From assembly GCF_001431645.1 (NCBI RefSeq), contig NZ_LLXU01000092.1:1-64000 (forward strand): a DNA stretch of 64,000 nt. The letters run 5' to 3'. The notes beneath the pieces were generated by a model that was not told the origin of the DNA, did no database searches, and saw only the letters and a list, made by a program, of their open reading frames with translations. Every line of letters begins with the position of its first letter. The stretch's first letter is position 1. This stretch comes from Stenotrophomonas panacihumi. Lineage in GTDB: Bacteria; Pseudomonadota; Gammaproteobacteria; Xanthomonadales; Xanthomonadaceae. The position numbers and the translations under genes were made by a program. Below are positions 45,492-53,791 of this stretch, piece after piece.

Positions 45492-46997
45492 CTAGCCGTT
45501 CTCCAGCGCGTGGGCCACCGCGCGGAACACGCGGCGCATCTCCAGCGGCTTGCGCAGCACGTGCACGGGGATATCCGGCGGGAAATGCTCGCGTTGCAGC
45601 GGCTGGCCGACATCCTCCAGCACGATGGCCGGCCCCTGGTAGCCCAGCTCCTGCATGGTGAGCAGCAGGCTCACCGCCGAGAGCAGGATGATGTCGCTGT
45701 CCACGATCACCAGGTCCGGCAACGCGTGCTGCTGCACGTGCTGCAGGGCGGCGGCGCCATCGGCGGCGAGCTGTGGCTGGTAGCCCTGGCTCGACAGCGC
45801 ATTGCCGAGCAACGACAGCCGCGTAGCCTCGCCATCCACCAGCAGGATGCGCTGGCCGCGCCCCAGCGGCAGGTCGGCCTCGTGTTCGCCGCCGGCCGGT
45901 GTCGGCGCACGCAGCGGCAGCACGATGTCGAAGCGCGTGCCTTCGCCGCGCCGGCTGTCCACGGTAATGGTGCCGCCGTAGCTTTCGACGATGCGCTTGC
46001 AGGAGATCAGGCCCAGGCCGGTGCCGTCGGCCTTGGTGGTGAAGAACGGGCTGAACAACCGCGCCAGGGTGTCCTCACCCATGCCCGTACCGGTATCGAT
46101 GACGCTCAGGCGCAGTTCGCCCTCGCCTTCCGGCGCGGCGGCGAAAGTGAGCTGCCCGCCGTGCGGCATCGCCTGCACGGCGTTGAGCCCCAGGTTGAGC
46201 AGGCACTGCTGCAGTTCGGTGTAGTTGGCTTCGACGCTGAGGTCGCCATCGCCGCCTTCCACCTGCAGGGCGACGCCCTTGGGCAGGCTGCTGCGCAGCA
46301 GCAGCTGCACGGCCTGGAACAGCCGGGCCACGGACACCCGCTCGCGCGGCTTGTTGGAGCCGCGCACGAAGGAGAGCATCGACTCGGCCATCTCGTGGCC
46401 ACGGCGCCCGCATTCGGCGATGACGTCGGCCAGCTGGCGCAGCTGCGGGTCGTCGCCGCGCCCGGCCAGCAGGTCCGGCACGATCAGCAGCGGCTGCAGG
46501 ATGTTGCGCAGGTCATGGCTGAGGCCGGCAGCAAGCAGCGCCAGGCTTTCCAGCCGCTGGGCGCGCATCAGCTCGTTCTCCACGCGCTCGCGGTCGCGCT
46601 CCACGCGCGCCTCGCGCACGGCGCGCACCACCGCGGCCGGCAGCCGCGTCGGGTTGTGCTTGATGATGTAGTCGTTGGCGCCTTCCTGCAGCGCCTTGAC
46701 CGCGGCCTCCTCGCCCATCGTGCCGGAGACGAAGATGAAGGGCATGCGCGGGTCGACGGTGCGCACGATGCGCAGGGCTTCGTGCCCGGAGAAACCCGGC
46801 ATGCTCAGGTCGGAGAGCACGATGTCCGGGCGGAACGCTTCCAGGCACAGGCGCAGGCCTTCCTCGCCATCCACGCGCTCGAACGCGGCCTCCAGCCCGG
46901 ATTCCAGCAGCTGGTCGGACAGCAGTTCGGCGTCTTCCGGCGAATCCTCGATCAGCAGGATGCGCAGTTCGCCGAGCCGGGCCCCTTCATGCGGCAT
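45492..46997 (-). CDS. Hybrid signalling protein: REC, histidine kinase, degenerate C-terminal REC
   Basis: Cytosolic protein of 501 residues. The N-terminal receiver (about 10-130) has IEDSPEDAELL, phospho-Asp 63 in VLSDLSMPGFSG, VSGT and IIKHNPTRL. A short coiled linker leads to a kinase core with phospho-His 161 in AGLSHDLRNILQPLL, CLLNLGLNAVQAMP (N box), VIDTGTGMG (G1) and GTGLGLISCKRIV (G2). The C-terminal receiver (about 385-501) keeps Asp in VIVDSDI and Lys in LRKPLE but has Glu where the switch Thr/Ser should be (VLEDVG), so it may be a locked or modified receiver. It is the last gene of a three-gene operon, two bases after the previous stop. Confidence 0.88.
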   Translation of the reverse strand: MPHEGARLGELRILLIEDSPEDAELLSDQLLESGLEAAFERVDGEEGLRLCLEAFRPDIVLSDLSMPGFSGHEALRIVRTVDPRMPFIFVSGTMGEEAAVKALQEGANDYIIKHNPTRLPAAVVRAVREARVERDRERVENELMRAQRLESLALLAAGLSHDLRNILQPLLIVPDLLAGRGDDPQLRQLADVIAECGRRGHEMAESMLSFVRGSNKPRERVSVARLFQAVQLLLRSSLPKGVALQVEGGDGDLSVEANYTELQQCLLNLGLNAVQAMPHGGQLTFAAAPEGEGELRLSVIDTGTGMGEDTLARLFSPFFTTKADGTGLGLISCKRIVESYGGTITVDSRRGEGTRFDIVLPLRAPTPAGGEHEADLPLGRGQRILLVDGEATRLSLLGNALSSQGYQPQLAADGAAALQHVQQHALPDLVIVDSDIILLSAVSLLLTMQELGYQGPAIVLEDVGQPLQREHFPPDIPVHVLRKPLEMRRVFRAVAHALENG

Positions 46998-46998
46998 G

Positions 46999-47439
46999 TC
47001 AGTTCGTTCCCGCCGCCTGGTTGATGACGGCCCAGAAGGTGCCCAGCGTCTGCACGGCATTGAAGAACTGGTCCACGTCCACCGGCTTGACCACGTAGGC
47101 GTTCACGCCCAGGTCCCAGCTGCGCGCCAGGTCGTTCTCTTCGCGCGAGGACGAGAGGATCACTACCGGCAGGCGCTTGAGCGCGTCGTCCTGGCGAATC
47201 TGCTTGAGCACTTCCAGCCCGTCCAGGCGCGGCATCTTGATGTCCAGCAGCAGGACGGCCGGCAGGCCCGGCTCGCGGTTGGCGAACGCGCCGCGGCGAT
47301 ACAGGTAATCCAGCGCTTCCACGCCGTCCTCGACATGGACGATGGGATTGGCCAGGCGCGCCTCGCGCAGGGCGTCGATCGCCATCTCCGCGTCGGCGGG
47401 GCTGTCTTCGGCAAGCAGGATGGTACGGATCGGGCTCAT
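46999..47439 (-). CDS. Single-domain response regulator (Rcp1-like)
   Basis: CheY-like receiver of 146 residues with no output domain. Acidic patch LLAEDSPADAEM, phospho-Asp in VLLLDIKMPRLDG, Ser in VILSSSREEND and Lys in VVKPVDVDQF. The insert YRRGAFANREPGLP between helix and strand is typical of Rcp1-type regulators that pair with phytochrome-like kinases. The start overlaps the upstream kinase stop by 4 bases (ATGA) and the stop is one base before the next gene's ATG, so it probably shuttles phosphate between the two kinases of this operon. Confidence 0.92.
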   Translation of the reverse strand: MSPIRTILLAEDSPADAEMAIDALREARLANPIVHVEDGVEALDYLYRRGAFANREPGLPAVLLLDIKMPRLDGLEVLKQIRQDDALKRLPVVILSSSREENDLARSWDLGVNAYVVKPVDVDQFFNAVQTLGTFWAVINQAAGTN

Positions 47440-49298
47440 GGCGTGGACTCTTGGGAAGGCGCGTCGAGCGCCGCGGGGAGGATGAAGTGGAAGGTGGCGC
47501 CGTGGTCGAGCCGGCTCTCGGCCCAGATGCGCCCGCCGTGGCGGCTCAGCACGCGGCGCACGGTGGCCAGGCCGATGCCGGTGCCGGGGTACTCGGTGGC
47601 CTTGTGCAGGCGCTGGAACACGCCGAACAGCTTGGAGGCGTATTCCATGTCGAAGCCGGCGCCGTTATCGGAGACGCTGAAGTGGTGGCCGCCGTCCGGC
47701 AGCGCCTCGTAGCCGATGTCGATGCGCGCCACGTCGCGCTTGCCGCTGTACTTGATCGCGTTGCCGACCAGGTTGGTCCACAGCTGGCGCATCATGTTTT
47801 CGTCGGCCACCAGGATCGGCATCGGCGCGATGTGCCATTCGATGCGATGGTCGGGGTGCTCGGCGCGGTCGTTGGCTTCCAGCACCGCGCGCGTCTCGGC
47901 CACCAGCGACTGCATGTCCACCGCCTGCATGCGCAGCGCGCTGCGGCCCAGCCGCGAGTAGACCAGCAGGTCGTCGATCAGCGTGGCCATGCGCCGCGCC
48001 GAGCTGCTGATGACCTGCATGTAGTGCTGCGATTTCTCGTCGGCCCCGTCGCCCAGGTGGCGCTCCAGCTTGTCGGCGAAGCCGGCGACGTGGCGCAGCG
48101 GCGCGCGCAGGTCATGGGAGACCGAATAGCTGAAGGCCTCCAGCTCGCGGTTGACCTCCGAGACCTGCTCGACCTTGCCTTCCAGCTGCCGGTTGAGCTC
48201 CTGGATGCGCTGGTTGGAGGCCTTCTGCAGGCTGATGTCGCTGACCGTCATCAGCACGACCTCGTCATCCTGGTCAGGCAGCGGCATGCGCCGCGCGTTG
48301 AGCAGCATGGTGCGCGCCACGCCGTCGGCCGCGCTCTGTTCGTGTTCGAAATCCCACAGTTCGCGGCCGCGCAACAGGATGTCGGCCAGGCGCTGGCGGA
48401 TCGCCGGGTCCATCCAGGCGCCCTCGCCGATGCTCGACAGCTCGGTGCCGCGCGCGTCTTCCTCGCCCAGCCCGTACAGCTCGGCGAAGGCATTGTTGTA
48501 GAGCACCAGGCGCTGCTGCGCATCGAGCAGCACGATGGGCTCGCGCACGGTCTGCAGCACCGAGGCGGCGCGCGCGGCCGAGCGCGTGGAGGCCCGCTCG
48601 GCCACAACGCGGTGGCGGGTCTGGCGTTGCAGCAGCCAGATCACGCTGCCGAGCAGCAGCAACTGCACGAGCAGCGCGCCCCAGCTCAGCGCGGTGTACT
48701 GCACGCGGCGCAGGTTGGATTCGCGGTCGCGCTGGGCCAGCAGCGTGTTCTCCGAAGCCTGCAGCTGGTCGATCAGCTCGCGCATCGGGTTGGCGACGAT
48801 CATTTCCTGGATCAGCGCCTGGGTCTGCGCCGGTTCGCGGGAGCGGGCGATGGATTCGGCCAGCTGCATGCGCCGGTCGATGGTGCCCTGCAGGCGGCCC
48901 AGGCGCACCAGCTGCTCGGGGTTGTCGCGGGTCTGCGCGATGAGGTCGGCCAGCGCCTTGTCGATTTCCGCGCGCCCGCGACGCATGCGCTCGTTGAGCA
49001 CCGGCAGCTCGATGCCGTGCGAGCGCATCAGCGCGGAGGATTCCACGTCGCGCACCGATGATTCCAGCTGCTGCGAGAGCTGTCGCACCTGCTGGCTGTG
49101 CTGCACCCAGTTGGCCGCCTGGTCGGTACTGCGCGCCATCTGCTGCAGCAACAACGCCGGCACCACCACGATCAGGAAAATAGCCGTCGTCAGCGCCGGC
49201 AGGCGCCAGCGTTCCCAGGCATCTTCATTGGCGGCTGTTTGCATCTGGTGTTTTGCTCGATTCCAGGAACCGCCAAGGGGCGAAGAATTGTCCCGCAT
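47436..49298 (-). CDS. Membrane histidine kinase with CHASE3 and PAS domains
   Basis: Sensor kinase of about 620 residues, first gene of the operon. TM1 (ALTTAIFLIVVVPALLLQQM) and TM2 (near WGALLVQLLLLGSVIWLL) flank a helical CHASE3-type periplasmic domain (about 60-195). A PAS domain (VREPIVLLDAQQRLVLYNNAFAELYGLGEE) follows, then a coiled coil (LNRQLEGKVEQVSEVNRELEAF), phospho-His 395 in YSVSHDLRAPLRHVAGF, LVGNAIKYS (N box), DNGAGFD (G1) and GTGIGLATVRRV (G2). The kinase half resembles bacteriophytochrome-type kinases. The start is uncertain: ATG 49322 lies inside a palindrome, ATG 49298 just downstream is used here, and ATG 49244 is also possible. Confidence 0.88.
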   Translation of the reverse strand: MRDNSSPLGGSWNRAKHQMQTAANEDAWERWRLPALTTAIFLIVVVPALLLQQMARSTDQAANWVQHSQQVRQLSQQLESSVRDVESSALMRSHGIELPVLNERMRRGRAEIDKALADLIAQTRDNPEQLVRLGRLQGTIDRRMQLAESIARSREPAQTQALIQEMIVANPMRELIDQLQASENTLLAQRDRESNLRRVQYTALSWGALLVQLLLLGSVIWLLQRQTRHRVVAERASTRSAARAASVLQTVREPIVLLDAQQRLVLYNNAFAELYGLGEEDARGTELSSIGEGAWMDPAIRQRLADILLRGRELWDFEHEQSAADGVARTMLLNARRMPLPDQDDEVVLMTVSDISLQKASNQRIQELNRQLEGKVEQVSEVNRELEAFSYSVSHDLRAPLRHVAGFADKLERHLGDGADEKSQHYMQVISSSARRMATLIDDLLVYSRLGRSALRMQAVDMQSLVAETRAVLEANDRAEHPDHRIEWHIAPMPILVADENMMRQLWTNLVGNAIKYSGKRDVARIDIGYEALPDGGHHFSVSDNGAGFDMEYASKLFGVFQRLHKATEYPGTGIGLATVRRVLSRHGGRIWAESRLDHGATFHFILPAALDAPSQESTP

Positions 49299-49302
49299 CC
49301 GA

Positions 49303-49337
49303 CGATCACCCGAATGAATCATTCATTCTGGTGATCG
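49303..49337. promoter_or_regulatory. 35-bp near-perfect palindrome before the kinase operon
   Basis: The left half reads CGATCACC, c, GAATGAAT (49303-49319), the centre is one C (49320), and the right half reads ATTCATTC, t, GGTGATCG (49321-49337). Only one base pair per half (c against t) breaks the symmetry. It lies between the terminator of the BON gene and the kinase start, so an operator for the three-gene operon, or a leader hairpin, is likely. Confidence 0.7.
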
Positions 49338-49422
49338 GCACCGCGCCCCCGGGGCGGCAAGATGAATGCGGTCATCATACGACCGGTCGTGTGAAAACGC
49401 TTCCTCACATCCCTGCCTGCCC

Positions 49423-49455
49423 AAAAGAAAAAGGCGCGCTCCGAAGAGCGCGCCT
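49423..49455 (-). terminator. Intrinsic terminator of the BON-domain gene
   Basis: AGGCGCGCT (49432-49440) and AGCGCGCCT (49447-49455) form a 9-bp stem with a 6-base loop. On the minus strand it is followed by TTTTTCTTTT. It separates the BON gene from the kinase operon on the same strand. Confidence 0.85.
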
Positions 49456-49506
49456 CGCGGTGGACCGGGCCGCCTCGCCTCGGCCCGGCCACCGTCCACG
49501 AACTGC

Positions 49507-49863
49507 TTAGTGGTCGGCCATCGCCGAGACCTTGAGGTTCGCTGCCTCGACCTTCTTGACGCCCTCGATGCCCTTGGCCACCGAGACCGCCTTGTCCTTC
49601 TCGGCCTGGGTCTTGACCATGCCGCTCAGCCAGACCACGCCGTTCTTGGTTTCGACCTTGATGTCGCTGCCCGGCACGTTGTCGGTGGCGAGCATGTCGC
49701 TCTTCACCTTCGTGGTGATCCAGGTGTCGCTCGCCGGCTGCTGCGACTCGCTCGGCGGATTCTTGTTGTCCATCGAACCGGCGGCGAACGCGCTGCCGGC
49801 ACCCAGCATCGAAATGGCCACCAGCGAAGCGGCCAGCGTGTTGCGAACATGCAGCTTCTTCAT
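49507..49863 (-). CDS. BON-domain periplasmic protein (OsmY-like)
   Basis: Exported protein of 118 residues. Signal peptide LAASLVAISMLGAGSAFAA, a short Ser/Gln/Pro-rich segment, and a single BON domain (about 45-112): DTWITTKVKSDMLATDNVPGSDIKVETKNGVVWLSGMV and VAKGIEGVKKVEAANLKV with the conserved Gly. BON proteins such as OsmY act in the periplasm in osmotic or envelope stress. Here the domain is single rather than double. It is monocistronic, with its own strong terminator. Confidence 0.9.
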   Translation of the reverse strand: MKKLHVRNTLAASLVAISMLGAGSAFAAGSMDNKNPPSESQQPASDTWITTKVKSDMLATDNVPGSDIKVETKNGVVWLSGMVKTQAEKDKAVSVAKGIEGVKKVEAANLKVSAMADH

Positions 49864-49994
49864 TGCGGTTCCTCCCTTGCGGTACGTGGGGCCAGCATGC
49901 GCAGCGGCGCGTACAGCGCACGTGACTTCGGGATGCAGATGCCGTGAACCATTCAGCCGTTACCCTATGCCTCTCCCCTCGACGGCACGACGCC

Positions 49995-51032
49995 ATGAAT
50001 GAACTGCATCTCGCCCTGATCGGCTACGGGTATGTCGGCCGCGTCTTCCACGCGCCGTTGATCGAAACCACCGAAGGTTTGCACCTGCACACGATCGTCT
50101 CGCGGCAGGCCGACGCCGGCGCGCTGCATCCGCAGGCGCGCGTCGAGGCGGACCGCACGCGCGTGCTCGCCGATCCCGCCATCGATGCGGTGGTGATCGC
50201 CACGCCCAACGACACCCACGCCGCCATCGCGCTGGAGGCCCTGGCGGCGGGCAAGCACGTGCTGGTGGACAAGCCCTTCACCGTGGACCTGGCGCAGGCG
50301 CGCACGGTGATGTCGGCGGCGGTGGATGCCGGGCGCATCTGCAGCGTGTTCCAGAACCGGCGCTGGGATGCGGACTTCCTCACCGTGCAGCAGCTGCTGC
50401 GCGACGAGGTGCTGGGCGAGATCGCCGAGTTCCACTCGCACTTCGACCGCCATCGCCCGCAGGTGCGCGACCGCTGGCGCGAAAGCGACGCACCGGGCGC
50501 CGGCCTGTGGTTCGACCTCGGCCCGCACCTGCTCGACCAGGCGCTGCAACTGTTCGGCCGCCCGCAGGCCGTCGGCGCGGACCTGCTGCCGCAGCGCGAA
50601 GGCGCGCGCAGCGATGATTACTTCCACGTGGTGCTGCACTACCCGCGCATGCGCGCGCACCTGCATGCCGGCACGTTGGTGGCCGATGCCGCACGCCGCT
50701 TCGCCGTGCATGGCGTGCGCGGCAGCTTCATCAAGGACGGCCTGGATACGCAGGAAGCAATGTTGCGCGAAGGCCTGCGCCCGGGCATCCCGGGGTGGGG
50801 CGCGGATGCGCGCGATGGCTGGCTCACGCTGGCCGACGACGACGGCACCCTGCGGCGCGAGCGCATCGCCACGGTGCCGGGCGACTACCGCCGCTGCTAT
50901 GCCGCGTTCCGCGATGCCATCCACGGCACCGGCGCGCCGCCGGCGAGCACGGCGCAAGCGTTGGAAGTGATGGCGCTGCTGGAACTGGCCGCGGAAGCGT
51001 CCGCCCGCGGCCAGGTACTCACGCTGGACTGA
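49995..51032 (+). CDS. Gfo/Idh/MocA family oxidoreductase
   Basis: NAD(P)-dependent oxidoreductase of 345 residues. The N-terminal Rossmann fold has ALIGYGYVGRVFHAPLI, DAVVIATPNDTHAAIALEALAAGKHVLVDKP with the catalytic-site Lys-Pro, and FQNRRWDADFLTVQQLL. The C-terminal domain has GAGLWFDLGPHLLDQALQLFG with the active-site Asp-x3-His, as in YdgJ/YhhX-like members. The substrate, probably a sugar or polyol, is not determined. ATG 49995 follows a Pro/Arg stretch that is open but unsupported. It converges on the 6-phosphogluconate dehydrogenase gene with 3 bases between stops. Confidence 0.9.
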   Translation: MNELHLALIGYGYVGRVFHAPLIETTEGLHLHTIVSRQADAGALHPQARVEADRTRVLADPAIDAVVIATPNDTHAAIALEALAAGKHVLVDKPFTVDLAQARTVMSAAVDAGRICSVFQNRRWDADFLTVQQLLRDEVLGEIAEFHSHFDRHRPQVRDRWRESDAPGAGLWFDLGPHLLDQALQLFGRPQAVGADLLPQREGARSDDYFHVVLHYPRMRAHLHAGTLVADAARRFAVHGVRGSFIKDGLDTQEAMLREGLRPGIPGWGADARDGWLTLADDDGTLRRERIATVPGDYRRCYAAFRDAIHGTGAPPASTAQALEVMALLELAAEASARGQVLTLD

Positions 51033-51035
51033 GCC

Positions 51036-51965
51036 TCAGTCCGGCTTGCCGGTGGCCGGCGGCGCGGCGTGCAGCGCATGGCCACCGAACTCGTTGCGCA
51101 TCGTCGCCAGCAGCTTGTCGGTGAACGAATCCTTGTCGCGCGAACGCAGGCGTTCGAGCAGCGAGAGGGTGATGACCGGCGCGGAGACGTCCAGGTCGAT
51201 GGCCTCGGCCACCGTCCAGCGGCCCTCGCCGGAATCCTCCACGAATGGCGCCACGCTCGACAGCCGCGCATCGCGGCCCAGCGCGTCGGCGGTGAGGTCC
51301 AACAGCCAGGAGCGCACCACGCTGCCGTCGCGCCAGATATCGGCGACCTGGTGCAGGTCCAGCGCGAACTCTTCCTTGCGCTCCATCAGCGCGAAGCCCT
51401 CGGCGTAGGCCTGCATCATTCCGTACTCGATGCCGTTGTGGACCATCTTGGTGAAGTGGCCGGCGCCGCTCGGGCCCACGCGGCCCCAGCCGCGGTCCGG
51501 TGCCGGCGCCAGCGCGGTGAACACCGGCCCCAGGCGCGCCACCGCCGCCTCGTCGCCGCCGATCATCAGGCTGTAGCCTTCCTTCAAACCCCACACGCCG
51601 CCGCTGGTGCCGCAATCGATGTAGGCGATGCCATGGCCGGCGAGCTCGCGGCTGCGGCGCTGGGAATCCTTGTAGTACGAGTTGCCGCCATCCACCACCA
51701 GGTCGCCCGGCGCGAGCAGCGGCAGCAACTGGGCGATGGTGTCGTCGACGACCTTGCCGGCCGGCACCATCAGCCACACCGCGCGCGGCACCGGCAGCGC
51801 GGCGACCAGTTCGGCCAGCGAGGCCGCCGGCACGATGCCCTTGGCCTGCGCGGCCTGGCGCGCGGCGGCGCCGGGGTCGAAGCCGATGACGCGGTGGCCG
51901 CCGCGGATGATCCGCTCGGCCATGTTGGCGCCCATCCGTCCCAGGCCGACCATTCCCAGTTCCAT
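51036..51965 (-). CDS. gnd: 6-phosphogluconate dehydrogenase, decarboxylating, short (NAD-type) form
   Basis: Converts 6-phosphogluconate to ribulose-5-phosphate and CO2. At 309 residues it is the short form (YqeC/GntZ-like), compared with about 470 for the classical enzyme. Motifs: MVGLGRMGANMAERI cofactor loop, WLMVPAGKVVDDTI, VVDGGNSYYKDSQRRS, DCGTSGGVWGLKEGYSLMIGG, and GAGHFTKMVHNGIEYGMMQAYAEGF with the catalytic Lys and Asn. GAGGATCT lies before ATG 51965; an open frame to 52061 is not supported. In short-form enzymes NAD+ is often the cofactor, an inference here. Confidence 0.92.
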   Translation of the reverse strand: MELGMVGLGRMGANMAERIIRGGHRVIGFDPGAAARQAAQAKGIVPAASLAELVAALPVPRAVWLMVPAGKVVDDTIAQLLPLLAPGDLVVDGGNSYYKDSQRRSRELAGHGIAYIDCGTSGGVWGLKEGYSLMIGGDEAAVARLGPVFTALAPAPDRGWGRVGPSGAGHFTKMVHNGIEYGMMQAYAEGFALMERKEEFALDLHQVADIWRDGSVVRSWLLDLTADALGRDARLSSVAPFVEDSGEGRWTVAEAIDLDVSAPVITLSLLERLRSRDKDSFTDKLLATMRNEFGGHALHAAPPATGKPD

Positions 51966-52036
51966 AGCGAGATCCTCTGTGCGAAAGATGGGGTGCAGGG
52001 TGGCACGAACCGGCGCCGCCGGCATCGCCCGATAGG

Positions 52037-53329
52037 TCAACGATTCGTTGCGCCAGCGCACTGCCGCAGCCGCTGGTCGATCCAGCGGCGGTACAGCGTG
52101 GTGTGCAGGTTGTGCAGGGCCAGGTCAATCGTATACGGCGTGCGCGGGTTGCGGTCGAGCAGCCGTGCGACGTGGTAACCGACCGGCTTCACCCCACGCG
52201 GATGCACGTAGAGGAGGAAGCCGCGGTAGAACGGGTCGTCGAACAGCGCATCCATGCGGGCGACGACTTCGCGCTCGTGCGGGTCGAGCTTCGCGCGCAG
52301 TTGCGGGTCGCGTTCGTAGAGCAGGCGCTCGAAGCCGCGCCGGCCCAGGCCCGTGACCTGCCGGGAGAGCTGCCACAGCTGGCGGTTGAGGCCGTCGTAG
52401 TAGGCCAGCCCGCCATGCGCTTCCAGCGCGCGCGCCGCCTCGTCGGTGACATCGACGACGATGAAGTTCTCCGCCTGGTTGCTGAGGTCGTCGAGGAAGC
52501 GCTTGGAGAAGGCGTGCTCGATGAAGCCCGGCACGCCCATGAACGCTTGCCGGCCCTGGGCACTGGTGCGTACCGCCTTGCCGTCGGCGAAGAACTCGCC
52601 TGCATGGTGGCCGAGCAGGATGCTGTCGGTCTCGTGGAGGGTATTGAAAGTGCCGATCGACAATTCGCCCGGCGCGAATTCGGCATCGAACGCGGCATCG
52701 CCGTAGAGTTCGCGCTGCGTGGCCAGCTGCGCCACCTGGCGGCCGACACCGCATTCGGTGCGCACCTGTCCGGTGTAGAAGGCATCGAGCGCCACGCTGT
52801 TGGAAGCCACCGGCGCGTAACCCCGGCCGAAGCTGCGGAAGCGCGACCAGCCTTGAGCCTGCGCGCCCTGCGCGCCGAAACCGATCCAGCCGGTTTGCAG
52901 GCCGAAGAAGCGATAGCCGTCGTTCGCCTCCAGCCGGGCACTGGCGCGCCGCGCGGCATCGCCGAGGCGGAAGGCGTAGGCGCAGACCGTGGCAGGGTCG
53001 TCGAGCATCGCCTCCAGCGCGGCGTCGGCTTGCGCGGGGTCCCGCGGCAACGTCGCGCGCAGGTCGCCCGCCGCCTGGGCGTCGGCCAGCGTCGCGCGCC
53101 GGCAGGGAGTTCCGCCGCTGATGCGCGGGGCGTCGATGGCGGCGCGATCGATATGCCACCCGAGTTCGCGCAGCAGGCTTTCCGTGCAGGGCGAGGCGAA
53201 GGCAGGGCCGGCAAGCAGCAGCGCCAGCAGCGTGCCGCGTCGCGCCCACGATCGCGCACACGAGAAAGCCCCGGCCGGGCCGGGGCTTTCAGGTGGGGCG
53301 GCGGCAGGGTTCAGCGGGTGCGCTCGCAC
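52037..53329 (-). CDS. Secreted protein of unknown function, possibly transglutaminase-like
   Basis: I do not recognise this protein with confidence. It encodes about 430 residues in the longest reading (GTG 53329). The signal-like segment RRGTLLALLLAGPAFASPC points to export. Conserved-looking blocks are FFGLQTGWIGFGAQGAQAQGW, TECGVGRQVAQLATQRELYGDAAFDAEF, LLGHHAGEFFADGK and VGYHVARLLDRNPRTPYTIDLAL. The Glu-Cys followed by the D-x-x-F-[DN]-x-x-F pattern faintly recalls the Bacillus transglutaminase Tgl, offered only as a hypothesis. The start is a problem: GTG 53329 overlaps the upstream gene and a hairpin follows it, while no ATG, GTG or TTG lies in frame between the hairpin and the signal peptide. 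Confidence 0.6.
   Translation of the reverse strand: MRAHPLNPAAAPPESPGPAGAFSCARSWARRGTLLALLLAGPAFASPCTESLLRELGWHIDRAAIDAPRISGGTPCRRATLADAQAAGDLRATLPRDPAQADAALEAMLDDPATVCAYAFRLGDAARRASARLEANDGYRFFGLQTGWIGFGAQGAQAQGWSRFRSFGRGYAPVASNSVALDAFYTGQVRTECGVGRQVAQLATQRELYGDAAFDAEFAPGELSIGTFNTLHETDSILLGHHAGEFFADGKAVRTSAQGRQAFMGVPGFIEHAFSKRFLDDLSNQAENFIVVDVTDEAARALEAHGGLAYYDGLNRQLWQLSRQVTGLGRRGFERLLYERDPQLRAKLDPHEREVVARMDALFDDPFYRGFLLYVHPRGVKPVGYHVARLLDRNPRTPYTIDLALHNLHTTLYRRWIDQRLRQCAGATNR
53264..53290 (-). terminator. Hairpin after the glycine-zipper gene, inside the next gene's 5' region
   Basis: GAAAGCCCCGGC (53264-53275) and GCCGGGGCTTTC (53279-53290) are perfect complements over 12 bases with a 3-base loop. 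The T-run on the minus strand is short (TTTCTCG). It lies 20 bases after the glycine-zipper stop and within the longest reading of the following gene. Confidence 0.65.
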
Positions 53330-53667
53330 ACCGTCTGCACCACGCGGTCGCCGCTGTTCTGCTGGTGCTGGCCCTGCACGTAGCGACCGGTCGCACCACC
53401 GGCCACGGCACCACCCACGGTCGCCAGCTTCTTGCCGTTGCCGCCGCCGATCTGGTTGCCGAGCAGGCCGCCGACCACCGCGCCGGCCACGGTGCCGGTG
53501 ACGCGGTTCGGATCCTTGCTGTTCTTCTGCACTTCCACCTTGTGGCAGCGCACCACGGTGCCGTCGTTGAAGCGGCGGCCCTCATCCTCGGGGCCGTAGG
53601 TCCGCGCCTGGGCGACGAAGGTCATGCCGACGAGCGCCAGGCCGGCGAGATATCCACGAGCGTTCAT
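53311..53667 (-). CDS. Glycine-zipper 2TM domain envelope protein
   Basis: Exported protein of 118 residues. Signal peptide LAGLALVGMTFVAQA. The mature part has a charged N-terminal region (YGPEDEGRRFNDGTVVRC) and then the glycine-zipper segment GTVAGAVVGGLLGNQIGGGNGKKLATVGGAVAGGATG, as in the rickettsial 17-kDa antigen/SlyB family. VQTVCERTR ends the protein, giving two Cys that may pair. ATG 53667 has GGAG upstream. The family sits in the outer membrane; there is no lipobox here. Confidence 0.85.
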   Translation of the reverse strand: MNARGYLAGLALVGMTFVAQARTYGPEDEGRRFNDGTVVRCHKVEVQKNSKDPNRVTGTVAGAVVGGLLGNQIGGGNGKKLATVGGAVAGGATGRYVQGQHQQNSGDRVVQTVCERTR

Positions 53668-53791
53668 GGCGGTTCTCCGGTCGAAGGCGACGGCTGGATT
53701 GCCATCGCGTGAGGCGCACTGTGTCTGCGGTGCGCACAACATCCCGTGAAATCCGCCGCATGCGTTCAGCAGGCAGCCACGCCGATGACGA

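Noticed and set aside
53224..53261. Alternative frame start at GTG 53261 for the exported unknown protein
   Set aside because: That frame soon becomes Arg/Pro-rich without similarity to the conserved-looking blocks, so it would only help if a frameshift existed; recorded under findings instead.
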